Assembly (NCBI RefSeq): GCF_002551815.1
Contig: NZ_NVPR01000019.1
Span: forward strand, 7,450 to 71,449
Source: Bacillus sp. AFS098217
GTDB taxonomy: Bacteria > Bacillota > Bacilli > Bacillales > Bacillaceae_G
Reading direction: 5' to 3'
Length of the DNA stretch: 64,000 bases
Notes under the pieces: generated by a model
Database searches by the model: none
Told to the model about the DNA's origin: nothing
Seen by the model: the letters and a program-made list of their open reading frames with translations, nothing else
In this document: piece by piece, positions 16,990-25,948 of the stretch
Layout of the letters: each line of letters starts with the position of its first letter
How positions within the stretch are numbered: the stretch's first letter is position 1
Program-made: the position numbers and the translations under genes

Positions 16990-17460
16990 AAAAGAGGAAA
17001 CACTTGATAAACCTTAGAGCTGTAAGACTTTAAAAAAAATATGAAAAAATTTCATATGCAATTTTTGTGAAAGATTGTTTCCTCTTTTTCAATCGGAGCA
17101 AAAACGGAAACACTCAAAACCCTTGATATAACAGTGTTTCTTTCTAATCAATTTGTAGTTGCGCGCGCGACTTGGGAAAAATGTTTCCACTTTTGCACTT
17201 TTATACGCGCGCGACTTGGGAAAAAAACTTATTTTATTTATGTGTTTCCTCCTTTTGTGTTTAGCGTAAATATTGATACATAAGGGTTTGTTGGAGGTGA
17301 TTCTAATGTTATGTGCGCGCGACTTGGGAAAAATGTTTCCACTTTTGTGTGATAGGTATTAAAAAGTGTTTCTGTGATGGCATATGAACTCTAAAAAAGT
17401 GTTTCCTCTTTTTTGTGTTATGCGCGCAACTTGGGAAAAATGTTTCCACATTGTGCAGAA
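16990..17460. repeat. Iteron array, probable replication origin
   Basis: Four copies of a GC-rich iteron, GCGCGCGACTTGGGAAAAA, start at 17163, 17207, 17315 and 17422 (the last with one change, GCGCGCAACTTGGG). Three continue into TGTTTCCAC. Between and before them is a second repeat, GTGTTTCCTC/GGAAACAC, at about 16998, 17079, 17109, 17143, 17234, 17367 and 17398, on both strands. The array lies between the divergent genes at 15164 (-) and 17588 (+) and stands out from the AT-rich surroundings. This is the pattern of an iteron-controlled origin or of operators for the flanking genes. Confidence 0.75.
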
Positions 17461-17587
17461 ATAAACTATTTGATTTGAAACTCAAAAGTTAGCAAAGTAT
17501 GATTTAAATACATACATAAAGGAAAATCTTATTGAAAATAAAATTTTATCCCTCATAGATACTAATCATCTTCTAAATAAGAGGATA

Positions 17588-19858
17588 ATGCTTAGACCAG
17601 CAATAGAACTATATAATAAGGGACGAATGGAATTTTTTTGTCAAATTATACCGCTTCAAATTGAAGGGATAATATATGATTATTGTATTGAGTTAGAAAT
17701 ATCATGGTCTCAATTAGAACGTGATTCATTAGACAAAAAGGTTGATAAAATAGTAGAAAAAGATGGGGATTTTAAGGGATATGAGTATTTTAAGTATAAG
17801 TTTATTGAGTTAAGAAATACGCCTGCACATGGAAGGGTGCATACTGATGTGGATTATCAAAATACAGCTAATATGTTAATTCTTGATTTACTATATTTAT
17901 GTGAATTTGTTGATAGCTCTGATGCAACGGTGGTAAACAGAATGAGGAGTCTTTTGGATATCTTTGAAGAGAGAAAAACTCAAATACATGTGGAATTAGT
18001 GACATTGGAGTATATATCTCGTTATAGGGAGAAGGAACTTCCTTCGATTTATAACAAGGAATGTACAATACAAGAAATTTTTGAGCATGCACATAGTGAA
18101 AGATTTTTAAATTATATGGATAGGAGAAAAGTTATGAATCAGTTAAAACAACTATTTCAAAACACGCTTTTAGTCGCATTCCCACTACTTCAATACGTAG
18201 AGAATAATACACGTATTTTACATAAATGGCGAGGACTTTGTACACTTATAAATAGTGATTTGAATTATGTTGACGATCCAATGTATACATCCATGGCTTT
18301 CAAAAAGCTTGCAAATTGGATATCCTATAAGGAATCCCAAGGTGTTAGTATTATGGAAATTGTGGCTCAGATAGAGGAATATCGAAATGAGGTTTTTGAT
18401 TTACTTGCTGATACTATTTTAGAGGAATTTGAAATCGTATTAGTAACATCTGAACAAGATGAAAAAAATAAAGAACAGCAGCAAAATTATATCGAACATA
18501 GTAGCGCTGGCTTTATGTATCATTTAACGGACACAATTGCAAAAAATAATTTTACAGAGGACAAGGAATTAAATGCACATATTGCTGAACTACCAGATAA
18601 GAACAACAGTCTTGTGGTAGTATCATCACGTTTTAATGATGGGGATTTGAAATTAAGAGGGGCAGAGGAATTAAATCGGTGGAATACATTAGTTGATTCC
18701 ACTTTTGTAGATAGAGTAATGGATGATTTAACTGCCGATTGTTTGGATATTGTAACAGAGATATGGGTGAAGTCAGCAAATACAGTAAATAGCCCAGTAC
18801 ATATAGGCTACGAGGAAATATTAGAAATGTGCAATATGAAGCAAGTAAGAAATGGTAAATCGTATTATAGAAAAGAAGACCGTTTGAAAATTATGGAGCG
18901 TTTAGCTGCACTAGCAAGTATTTTTATATATGTAAACGAAGACAATGAAATAGTTATATTAAACGATGATGAGAACCCAAGTGAGTCGCTTGCTTATAAA
19001 AAACAACGTGTACGTAGATTATTTGTAATGGATGAAATTGTATTTGCTAAGGATATTCATACTGATGAAATGTTAGGTATTGAAAGTATGAATGTAGCAC
19101 CTGGAACATTTTTATCGAAGTACTTATTTGGATCAGAAAAATTGACAGGTTTGTTATCAAAAAAGGCGCTTGAGTACAATAGTAAACAACAACGCTATCA
19201 CAAAAGATTAACAAGGTACTTAAGTTGGAGATGGCGGATTCAACAAGCTTATCAACATTTGATACACCCTTATTCAATTGGTGGTCCAAAAGGCTTATTA
19301 AGTGTTATGGGAGTGAGCATGAATCGCAACCCTGCACGGATAAGAAATATATTTGAGAAAACATTAGATGATTTAATGCGTGATGAAGTGATAAAGGAAT
19401 GGAAGTATCAAACACCGATTGACGAAGATAAATGTGTTGGCCGTAACTGGCTTGAGAACTATTGGTTAAATCTTAAAGTAACTATAACACCTACTGATGA
19501 GTTAGTTACTTTACAACAGGAGCTATTACAAAAGAAAAAGATAGCTCCTAAAAATAAAATAATAGAAACACCAGTAAAAGAACAGATATTAGAGGGAATT
19601 GGTACGGTGGTAGAAGAAATTCGACCTCTTCAATTAAATCAGCAGCAAGAAAATAAGGAAATTAGTTGGTATCAGCAGAGGATTATGGAATATAAAGATG
19701 AAAATAAAGCCAGCTTAAGAGATATTGCGAAAGAGATAGAGATTTCACCATCTAATTTATCAAAGCTATTAACTGGAAAACGAAAAAGATTAAGTGATGA
19801 AACTCGAAATAAATTAGACAAATGGATTAAGAGACAAGAGGTAGTTAATCTATTATAA
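17588..19858 (+). CDS. Large protein with HEPN-like N-terminus and XRE-type C-terminus
   Basis: 756 residues. ATG after AAGAGGATA; no earlier in-frame start survives the stop in the leader. Residues 50-115 contain ELRNTPAHG, an R-N-x-x-x-H motif (Arg76 to His81) typical of HEPN domains, many of which are RNases. The C-terminal 45 residues (LRDIAKEIEISPSNLSKLLT and following) form a Cro/XRE-type helix-turn-helix. The long middle part is helical and unrecognised. It faces the initiator-like gene across the iterons, so the C-terminus may bind them. It could be a copy-control, partition or defence protein; the sequence does not decide. Confidence 0.7.
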   Translation: MLRPAIELYNKGRMEFFCQIIPLQIEGIIYDYCIELEISWSQLERDSLDKKVDKIVEKDGDFKGYEYFKYKFIELRNTPAHGRVHTDVDYQNTANMLILDLLYLCEFVDSSDATVVNRMRSLLDIFEERKTQIHVELVTLEYISRYREKELPSIYNKECTIQEIFEHAHSERFLNYMDRRKVMNQLKQLFQNTLLVAFPLLQYVENNTRILHKWRGLCTLINSDLNYVDDPMYTSMAFKKLANWISYKESQGVSIMEIVAQIEEYRNEVFDLLADTILEEFEIVLVTSEQDEKNKEQQQNYIEHSSAGFMYHLTDTIAKNNFTEDKELNAHIAELPDKNNSLVVVSSRFNDGDLKLRGAEELNRWNTLVDSTFVDRVMDDLTADCLDIVTEIWVKSANTVNSPVHIGYEEILEMCNMKQVRNGKSYYRKEDRLKIMERLAALASIFIYVNEDNEIVILNDDENPSESLAYKKQRVRRLFVMDEIVFAKDIHTDEMLGIESMNVAPGTFLSKYLFGSEKLTGLLSKKALEYNSKQQRYHKRLTRYLSWRWRIQQAYQHLIHPYSIGGPKGLLSVMGVSMNRNPARIRNIFEKTLDDLMRDEVIKEWKYQTPIDEDKCVGRNWLENYWLNLKVTITPTDELVTLQQELLQKKKIAPKNKIIETPVKEQILEGIGTVVEEIRPLQLNQQQENKEISWYQQRIMEYKDENKASLRDIAKEIEISPSNLSKLLTGKRKRLSDETRNKLDKWIKRQEVVNLL

Positions 19859-19895
19859 TATCGTAAACCTGTGGCACGAAAAACAAGTGTCATAT

Positions 19896-19926
19896 AAAAA
19901 GAGCCACATTTAAATGGCTCTTTTTA
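19896..19926. terminator. Bidirectional terminator
   Basis: AAAAAGAGCCA / TGGCTCTTTTT with an eight-base loop, between the converging genes at 17588 (+) and 19938 (-). Confidence 0.85.
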
Positions 19927-19937
19927 TATTGTAGTAT

Positions 19938-20102
19938 TTATGCTGTCTTAGAGAATTTATCTTTTGCTAAAATACTAAAAAAGCACATTGCTGCACTGGA
20001 TACAGCAGTTTTCTCATTATAGCAAAGTGCCAGACAAAACAATACGAACAGTCCTCCTACAAATAAAATTTCTTTTTTAGCCTTTTTAATGATATTCATC
20101 AT
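19938..20102 (-). CDS. Small membrane protein
   Basis: 54 residues starting with two consecutive ATG codons after AAGGGG. Residues 12-30 (ILFVGGLFVLFCLALCY region) form one membrane span, followed by a Ser/Ala/Lys tail. Unknown function. Confidence 0.5.
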   Translation of the reverse strand: MMNIIKKAKKEILFVGGLFVLFCLALCYNEKTAVSSAAMCFFSILAKDKFSKTA

Positions 20103-20330
20103 TGAAATGAGCCCCTTTCATTTTAAAGTTTATTACAGCGGGTATTATAATCATAAATTCACTATATTCTAAGAGGTAGAGCGAAGTTTTTTTGAAATTT
20201 TTTGCTAGGATATATAAAATCTACAAAAGGCGCACCATTGTCAATTTTGCATACATATGTGTACTTTATAAAAATAACTTGATACAAAAACCTAAATTGT
20301 ATAATATATAGGTATATTGTTAGTTTATTT

Positions 20331-20490
20331 GATTCCGTTTATTCCCACACCTTGTGTAGTGGTTGAGTAGTAGAAACATGTTTTTATTTTGTTTCAATTT
20401 GAAAGGGCTTCTTTGAGCCGATTTAATGTATATAGCTTATTTTGCTGTACACATTTTTAATCGACTTGAAGAAGCCCTTTTTGTGTTGTC
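20331..20490 (+). promoter_or_regulatory. Leader repeat block, copy 3
   Basis: Nearly identical to 1378-1539: conserved 70-bp upstream part (TTCCGTTTATTCCCACACC) plus the long hairpin (20401-20480) and T-run. A TTGATA...TATAAT promoter-like pair lies at about 20279-20305, so the transcript would begin 20 to 30 bases before the block. It precedes the gene at 20558. Confidence 0.75.
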
Positions 20491-20557
20491 TTCAAGTTTG
20501 TAGGCAGGGCTATGGATCATTTAATAGCAAAATCATACAGTAGAGGAGAAAATAATA

Positions 20558-20974
20558 ATGAAAAAAGATTGTACACATTTACGATTAGTACCAACAGTAG
20601 AGGAACATGAAACACGCATGAAGATGCATAATCAAAATGAGTTACAAATATCTCAAATGACATCTCAAGCAAGAGAACGTATTAATCAAATGCGTGGCTG
20701 TTTAGAAGCTGAAATTATACTGCCAGATGGTAAATTTCAATATTTTAAACCTCATACAACTGATAAAAAAGAGGCAGCACATGAGATCGCATTATACGTA
20801 GAGGGTCTGCAAGCTGCAAAAGAAGGATATATAGTTCTTTGGCGTTTTATCGGTCAACAAAGTTTCTATCATGGAACAAAAATTGTAGCCGAGCCAAAAT
20901 TTCGTAAAATGATGCGTAAGCTGAAAGATTATTTCTTTGATTACCAAGAATACGAAACAGAACAATCAAAGTAA
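20558..20974 (+). CDS. Hypothetical protein
   Basis: 138 residues, ribosome binding site AGAGGAG. Helical first half with Met/Gln-rich sequence, then a compact basic half (KFRKMMRKLKDYFFDYQEY). Not recognised. It is the first gene behind leader copy 3 and is followed 14 bases later by the SSB-tail-like peptide, so both are co-transcribed and probably related in function. Confidence 0.7.
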   Translation: MKKDCTHLRLVPTVEEHETRMKMHNQNELQISQMTSQARERINQMRGCLEAEIILPDGKFQYFKPHTTDKKEAAHEIALYVEGLQAAKEGYIVLWRFIGQQSFYHGTKIVAEPKFRKMMRKLKDYFFDYQEYETEQSK

Positions 20975-20988
20975 GGGGGATTAAGTAT

Positions 20989-21117
20989 ATGTTATGCGAA
21001 AATGTATTGGACCAAAGAGATCCAAATGAGCAGGAAAACACAGAGAAATCAGGTGAGTCAGATGATATATTTGCTGGCGTTGATGAAGTGCTGGAAGATG
21101 AACAATTACCGTTTTGA
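20989..21117 (+). CDS. 42-residue acidic peptide ending like the SSB tail
   Basis: MLCENVLDQR start, highly acidic (12 Asp/Glu in the last 22 residues), and ends VLEDEQLPF. Bacterial SSB proteins end in an acidic tip, typically D-D-D-(L/I)-P-F, that docks many repair proteins. Here the tip stands alone, with no OB-fold in front. Ribosome binding site AAGGGGGATTAAGT. It could be the remnant of an ssb gene or a mimic that recruits or competes for SSB-binding proteins such as topoisomerase III and helicases, genes found further along this strand. Confidence 0.65.
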   Translation: MLCENVLDQRDPNEQENTEKSGESDDIFAGVDEVLEDEQLPF

Positions 21118-21140
21118 TGAAATTGTTGTTTATAGAGGGT

Positions 21141-21187
21141 AAAAGGAAGAACTAAGTGATTATAAACTTGGAACTTCCTTTTTTTAT
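21141..21187 (+). terminator. Terminator or attenuator before the methyltransferase
   Basis: AAGGAAG...CTTCCTT stem with an internal mismatch and a T-run of seven. Lies 30 bases before the next gene. Confidence 0.6.
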
Positions 21188-21216
21188 TTCAAAAAGAAAC
21201 TTGGAGGAGATGTATT

Positions 21217-22308
21217 ATGCGTATAGGAAATGATATTGCGGCTGGATTTTATCCAACGCCACTAACAGAGGGAAAACATTTACTGCAGTTATTACAAATG
21301 GAATCGGAGCAGGCTTATGCTTGCTTTGATCCATGCTGCGGTGAAGGTGAGATTCTAAGCTATTTTGCGAATGAGATAAAGCAAAAGGGCATGCAGTTTC
21401 AAACATTTGGAGTCGAATTAGAGGCAAATCGTTATGAAAAAGCAAAAGAACAATTGGATGTAGTCGTACGTGCGGGATTTGAGCACATGATGATAAGTCA
21501 TGATTACTTTCCATTTATCTTTTTAAATCCCCCTTATAATAAAGAGCTGCGCGTCGGTAATACAAAAACAGAGCTTATGGAGTTTAACTTCCTAAAACGT
21601 GCACACTTGTATCTACAAGAAGGAGGAATAATGGTGTATGTCATTCCATATGACCGCTTTGCAAGGGACGATATTAGCTACTTTTTAGCTAAGAACTATG
21701 AGGAAATCGGTTTGTTACGATTTGGTGATAAAAACGGAGAGTTTGACTTGTTTAAACAATGTGTTTTTATTGGACGAAAACGTGCTACTTCTACAAATGA
21801 CACGTATTTTAACGACCAATTCGCCAATTTTTGTGAGAATATGAGGGACCTTGAATTTGTAAAAAAGAAAGTAATTACATTAGGACAAATGGTAAATCGT
21901 AAATCGTGGGAAATCCCAGCTGTATGTAACGATACCAAGCTTATATTTACATCGAGAGTAGATTATAAAAGCGCTTATGAAGGTATTGGCAAGTCAGAAG
22001 GAATTGCAGTACTGAAAAAGCGTTTTAATAAGGGGAGTGGATATTCACTTGCTGGTGAAAAAACGGCTGCTGAAAAAGCAAAAATGCCGATTGCTTCTGG
22101 ACAATTAGGTTTATTACTTGTAACTGGTGTGGCGGATGGTTTGCTCGGTGAAGGAGATACCCTTCATGCTGTTCGTGGTTCTGAAAATGTGTACTATGAG
22201 TCATCATTCGAGCAGTTAAAAAAGCAAACAAAAGAAGTTGTTCGTCAAAAACGTCGTGCGAAATTTATTATCGCAACACCATCTGGTGAAGTAAAAGAAC
22301 TTGTCTAG
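21217..22308 (+). CDS. N6-adenine DNA methyltransferase-like protein
   Basis: 363 residues; ribosome binding site TTGGAGGAGATG. SAM-binding motif DPCCGEGEIL at residues 38-47, GVELEANR as motif II, and the catalytic NPPY at residues 104-107 (FLNPPYN), the signature of adenine-N6 methyltransferases. No target-recognition domain is recognised, and the C-terminal 130 residues are uncharacterised. It precedes a small membrane protein and the SNF2-like helicase. The pair could be a plasmid DNA-processing or protection unit; no restriction nuclease is adjacent. Confidence 0.8.
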   Translation: MRIGNDIAAGFYPTPLTEGKHLLQLLQMESEQAYACFDPCCGEGEILSYFANEIKQKGMQFQTFGVELEANRYEKAKEQLDVVVRAGFEHMMISHDYFPFIFLNPPYNKELRVGNTKTELMEFNFLKRAHLYLQEGGIMVYVIPYDRFARDDISYFLAKNYEEIGLLRFGDKNGEFDLFKQCVFIGRKRATSTNDTYFNDQFANFCENMRDLEFVKKKVITLGQMVNRKSWEIPAVCNDTKLIFTSRVDYKSAYEGIGKSEGIAVLKKRFNKGSGYSLAGEKTAAEKAKMPIASGQLGLLLVTGVADGLLGEGDTLHAVRGSENVYYESSFEQLKKQTKEVVRQKRRAKFIIATPSGEVKELV

Positions 22309-22326
22309 GAAAGGAAGATAGCCGGT

Positions 22327-22554
22327 ATGTATTACTTATTTGGAGCAGGAACTTTATTTATCATTTGGGAGTATAGCAGTCGTATGCTTCGAATGGTAAT
22401 TGCCATGACTATAGTGTGTGTATTATTGGTGAGAATAGATGCTTTATCGACATACAATTTAATTGGAATGTTCTCACCATTTCAAGAAATAGAAGGGATA
22501 ATACAAGAAGCTCAATATGCTCTTCCGGAATGGAAGCAGTATATCAATTTCTAA
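22327..22554 (+). CDS. Small membrane protein
   Basis: 75 residues, ribosome binding site GGAAGATAGCC. Two hydrophobic spans (residues 2-16 and 21-39). Unknown. Located between the methyltransferase and helicase genes. Confidence 0.6.
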   Translation: MYYLFGAGTLFIIWEYSSRMLRMVIAMTIVCVLLVRIDALSTYNLIGMFSPFQEIEGIIQEAQYALPEWKQYINF

Positions 22555-22587
22555 TAAAAATAACATTTAAACAGTAGGAAAAAAGAT

Positions 22588-22612
22588 CGTATCAAATTTG
22601 ATACGTTTTTTT
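22588..22612 (+). terminator. Terminator or attenuator before the helicase gene
   Basis: The perfect palindrome CGTATCAAATTTGATACG is followed by seven T. Confidence 0.7.
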
Positions 22613-22634
22613 ATTTTCTTAGGGGGCTAATAAT

Positions 22635-25600
22635 ATGATAAAAGACATGATACAACAAGAAACATTTGACCAAGAGCAAACACCAGCGATGTTGCAACTA
22701 GACACTGCAACTGCATCGCATACGGCTTTTTGCTTTGCTTTAGCAGTAAACCGTAATCACCAAATACAGTTTGCGGTGTTTGGTGGAAATGATAGTTCAT
22801 TAAAATCATTTCGTGCGGCAATCTCAATGGGAACAAAACGTTTGTATTTTGGAGAAGGGAAAAAGGAAGAACTTAATTATATCCTAACTAGAAAAACAAA
22901 TGTAAGTGCAGCTGGTGCCTTTGAGTTCATTGGTACAAGAACAATGAATCAAAAGAAAGCCATTATTGCATATACAAAAGAATTAGAGAACAAGTTCATT
23001 GTGGCAATCGATGAATCACCCGCAATGCAAGTAAGAGACTTTCTTATGGCAGCACCATATGGTTTACCAATCCTAGAGGAATGGGCAGAGCCAATATATG
23101 AGGAAATGCTAACAAGAAAGCTGTTACAGCCATTAGAAGTGTACTTTGATCAGAATGAATTTTCTTCTTTAGAAATTGCTCAAGTGACTCTAAAGGTAGA
23201 GGATTGTAAAGAGTTTTTATCTGAAGTGATTAAAACGGGGAAATGCAAATTTCCAAAAGAAGGAATAGGTGAAAAGGTACAAGAAATTCAGGATTTAAAT
23301 GAATATCTACTTGAATATTCTCCTGTCATGCTTGATAAAGTAACGAAAATGGATGAGCCACTTCATCAACCAATGAAAGATGAAGCATTATCACATTTTG
23401 ATACTTATCAAAGACCTTTATTCCCTGTACAAGCGCATGTTGCTACTGGTGCAGCAAAAGCATTACAAGTACAAAAAGGAATTATTATACAAGGCGAGAT
23501 GAGCACGGGCAAAAGTGCGATGATGACGGCTGCGGTAGATGGTTACTTTCATTTAAAAGGAAAGAAAGGGTATCGTACCTGCGTCTTTGTCCCACCAACC
23601 CTCACAGAGAAGTGGGCAAAAGAGGAAATACGACACTTAATTCCAGATGCAGAGATACACCTAATTAAACATACAGAAGATTTAATCCGAATTCACCAGG
23701 CATGGATCCAAGCGGGAAGACCAAAACCACAGAAACCAACATTCTTTGTCATTAGTTTTACGACGATGCGTGGCGATTCTATCAAGCATATGCCTCTTCC
23801 TTATAAAGAAATCTCTCTTTCTAAAAAAGAAGAAAAAGAGGTACAGAAATATTATAAGAAAGGGTTTTATTGTGTAGATTGTGGTTCTCCGCTTAAGAAG
23901 AAGAATTCTTCACTTATGGTATATAAGGCAAACGGAGAAAAAGAAGAAGTGTGTTCTTATAAGGATTTCACACAAAGTGATGTAGATTCAAAAACAAATA
24001 AAAATAGTGTATGTACTCATTGCAATTCATACCTATGGAGTCCGAAAGTGAAAACGAAATATGCGAGCTTTAAAGAGTGGACAAGTTATGAGAAGCAATT
24101 AGTACAAGCAATTCGAGAAGGAAATAAACCACTTCAAAAGCAATTGGAGACTGCTAATCGTGTGAAACCATATTCTGCTAAGGAAACAGGACGTGCTTAC
24201 CGTAAAGTAGCAGCTGTTGAATATATTCGTAGAAAAATGAAGAACTTTTTTGATGCCTTGATCGCAGATGAGGTGCACGAATTAAAAAGTGAAACCGCTC
24301 AAGGGAATGCTTTAGGTAGTCTTGTGAAGGTTTGTAAAAAGTTTGTAGGTGGTACGGGGACTCTCTTTGGTGGGCGAGCTAGCGATGTATTTTATACATT
24401 ATGGCGTGTATTCCCGCACAAAATGGTAGAGGCAGGATTTCGTTATAATTCATTAATGGAATGGAATGAAACCTACGGAAATATTGAAAGAACTTATTAT
24501 CATGATGGGGAAGTTTCATCTAATGTAGCCTCATGTGGTGCACAAGGTACACTAGATAAGAGTAAGGTTGTTCCAGGTATTTCACCATATGTGTTTACAA
24601 AATTTTTAATGGACACAACAATTAATGTCCGCTTAAAAGATGTATGGCCAAGTCCAGTTGAACTTGTTAATGTACCCACCATTTTGGTTGATATGTCAGA
24701 GGAACAGCAAGAAGCCTATGAACATATGAAAAAATCCTATGAAAAAGCAATTGAGGAAGCGAAGGGTACACCTGATTTGGGGAAACTGTGGCTTTCTTAT
24801 ATACGTACAGGGAATTCTTATCCGGATAATATGAATCACTATCCAGATTATTATATAGATGATGCAAAAACAAAGCTTGTTTGGTCAAGTAAAGGATATA
24901 AATTCACTGAGGATTGTATACAGCCTAAAGAGAAAAAATTGCAGGATATATTACGTACTGAAATCTCTGAAGGCCGTCCAACGATTATTTATGTATCAGA
25001 CACAGGAACATCTGTTAAAGAGAGAGACATTCAACCACGTCTTAAGAGGGTAGCGGAACAAGTGCCAGGAGCGAAAGTAGAGATTTTACGTACAGATACC
25101 GTTGCCCCACCTAAACGTAGTGAATGGTTAAAGGAACAAGTAAAAAACGGGGTGAATGTAATTATTTGCTCCCAAGAATTAGTAAAAGTAGGTTTGGATC
25201 TGTTGTCAACTCCAACTCTTGTATTCTATCAGTTTTCATTTAGTCTCTTTACATTAAATCAGGCTGCAAGAAGGCATTGGCGCATTGGACAGACACATCA
25301 ATGTAGAACCTTCTATTTAGCATATCGCAATACGTTCCAACAACAAATTGCGGGGCTGATAGCTGAAAAGAATAAAGCGGCAGAAGCTATGAATGGTGAT
25401 GCAACGAGTGATGGTCTAAATGCGATGTTGGGTGACACAGGGGACTTACAAACCTTATTAATACAAAATATTAAGAGCGGTAAACAATTAAAAGGATCAA
25501 CAGAAGAATGGGCAAGCGCTGCTTCTGAAAAAACAAAAGAACTACTTGCGAATATTGGTAAAGTTGTGACACCGGTATTTGAATCATTAGAAGTACAATT

Positions 25601-25928
25601 CTCAAGATGGGTGAACCAATTACCAGCATCCCTAGATGTTGCCTTCATGAAAGAGGCGAGTTTTACACAGAGAGCGGTTCAATTGATTCAGACAGATAAA
25701 GTATCAGGTGCAAAAGTAGTAAATCGTGTACTTGAAATAGACGGAGATCATAAAGAGCTAATTCGTACATTGACTCAACTTATCACAGCTAGACGCTCGC
25801 TAGTGCAGAAGCAGGATATAGTGTTTTGGGATGAAGTGATCATAGAGGCGAAAGTTCCAGAGAAGAAGGGTAGAAGGAAGAGAAACAAGGTAATAGAAGG
25901 GCAATACGCATTTGACTTATTTGCTTAA
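22635..25928 (+). CDS. SNF2-like superfamily 2 helicase
   Basis: 1097 residues; ribosome binding site AGGGGGCTAATAAT. Walker A GEMSTGKS at residues 287-294, DEVH box at about residue 545, and motif VI QAARRHWRIGQ from residue 876, the SNF2/Swi2-type Q-x-x-x-R-x-x-R-I-G-Q signature. Two Cys pairs (CVDC and CTHC, about residues 413-460) form a zinc ribbon inserted between motifs. The first 250 residues are an unrecognised domain. It probably translocates on double-stranded DNA. With the neighbouring methyltransferase and topoisomerase III it suggests a plasmid DNA maintenance or defence block. Confidence 0.85.
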   Translation: MIKDMIQQETFDQEQTPAMLQLDTATASHTAFCFALAVNRNHQIQFAVFGGNDSSLKSFRAAISMGTKRLYFGEGKKEELNYILTRKTNVSAAGAFEFIGTRTMNQKKAIIAYTKELENKFIVAIDESPAMQVRDFLMAAPYGLPILEEWAEPIYEEMLTRKLLQPLEVYFDQNEFSSLEIAQVTLKVEDCKEFLSEVIKTGKCKFPKEGIGEKVQEIQDLNEYLLEYSPVMLDKVTKMDEPLHQPMKDEALSHFDTYQRPLFPVQAHVATGAAKALQVQKGIIIQGEMSTGKSAMMTAAVDGYFHLKGKKGYRTCVFVPPTLTEKWAKEEIRHLIPDAEIHLIKHTEDLIRIHQAWIQAGRPKPQKPTFFVISFTTMRGDSIKHMPLPYKEISLSKKEEKEVQKYYKKGFYCVDCGSPLKKKNSSLMVYKANGEKEEVCSYKDFTQSDVDSKTNKNSVCTHCNSYLWSPKVKTKYASFKEWTSYEKQLVQAIREGNKPLQKQLETANRVKPYSAKETGRAYRKVAAVEYIRRKMKNFFDALIADEVHELKSETAQGNALGSLVKVCKKFVGGTGTLFGGRASDVFYTLWRVFPHKMVEAGFRYNSLMEWNETYGNIERTYYHDGEVSSNVASCGAQGTLDKSKVVPGISPYVFTKFLMDTTINVRLKDVWPSPVELVNVPTILVDMSEEQQEAYEHMKKSYEKAIEEAKGTPDLGKLWLSYIRTGNSYPDNMNHYPDYYIDDAKTKLVWSSKGYKFTEDCIQPKEKKLQDILRTEISEGRPTIIYVSDTGTSVKERDIQPRLKRVAEQVPGAKVEILRTDTVAPPKRSEWLKEQVKNGVNVIICSQELVKVGLDLLSTPTLVFYQFSFSLFTLNQAARRHWRIGQTHQCRTFYLAYRNTFQQQIAGLIAEKNKAAEAMNGDATSDGLNAMLGDTGDLQTLLIQNIKSGKQLKGSTEEWASAASEKTKELLANIGKVVTPVFESLEVQFSRWVNQLPASLDVAFMKEASFTQRAVQLIQTDKVSGAKVVNRVLEIDGDHKELIRTLTQLITARRSLVQKQDIVFWDEVIIEAKVPEKKGRRKRNKVIEGQYAFDLFA

Positions 25929-25948
25929 AGGAAAGAGGAGGAAGAGGA

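Noticed and set aside
21217-25928. DISARM or BREX defence system
   Set aside because: Methyltransferase and helicase are present, but no DUF1998 protein, phospholipase D gene, BrxA/B/C or PglZ was seen.
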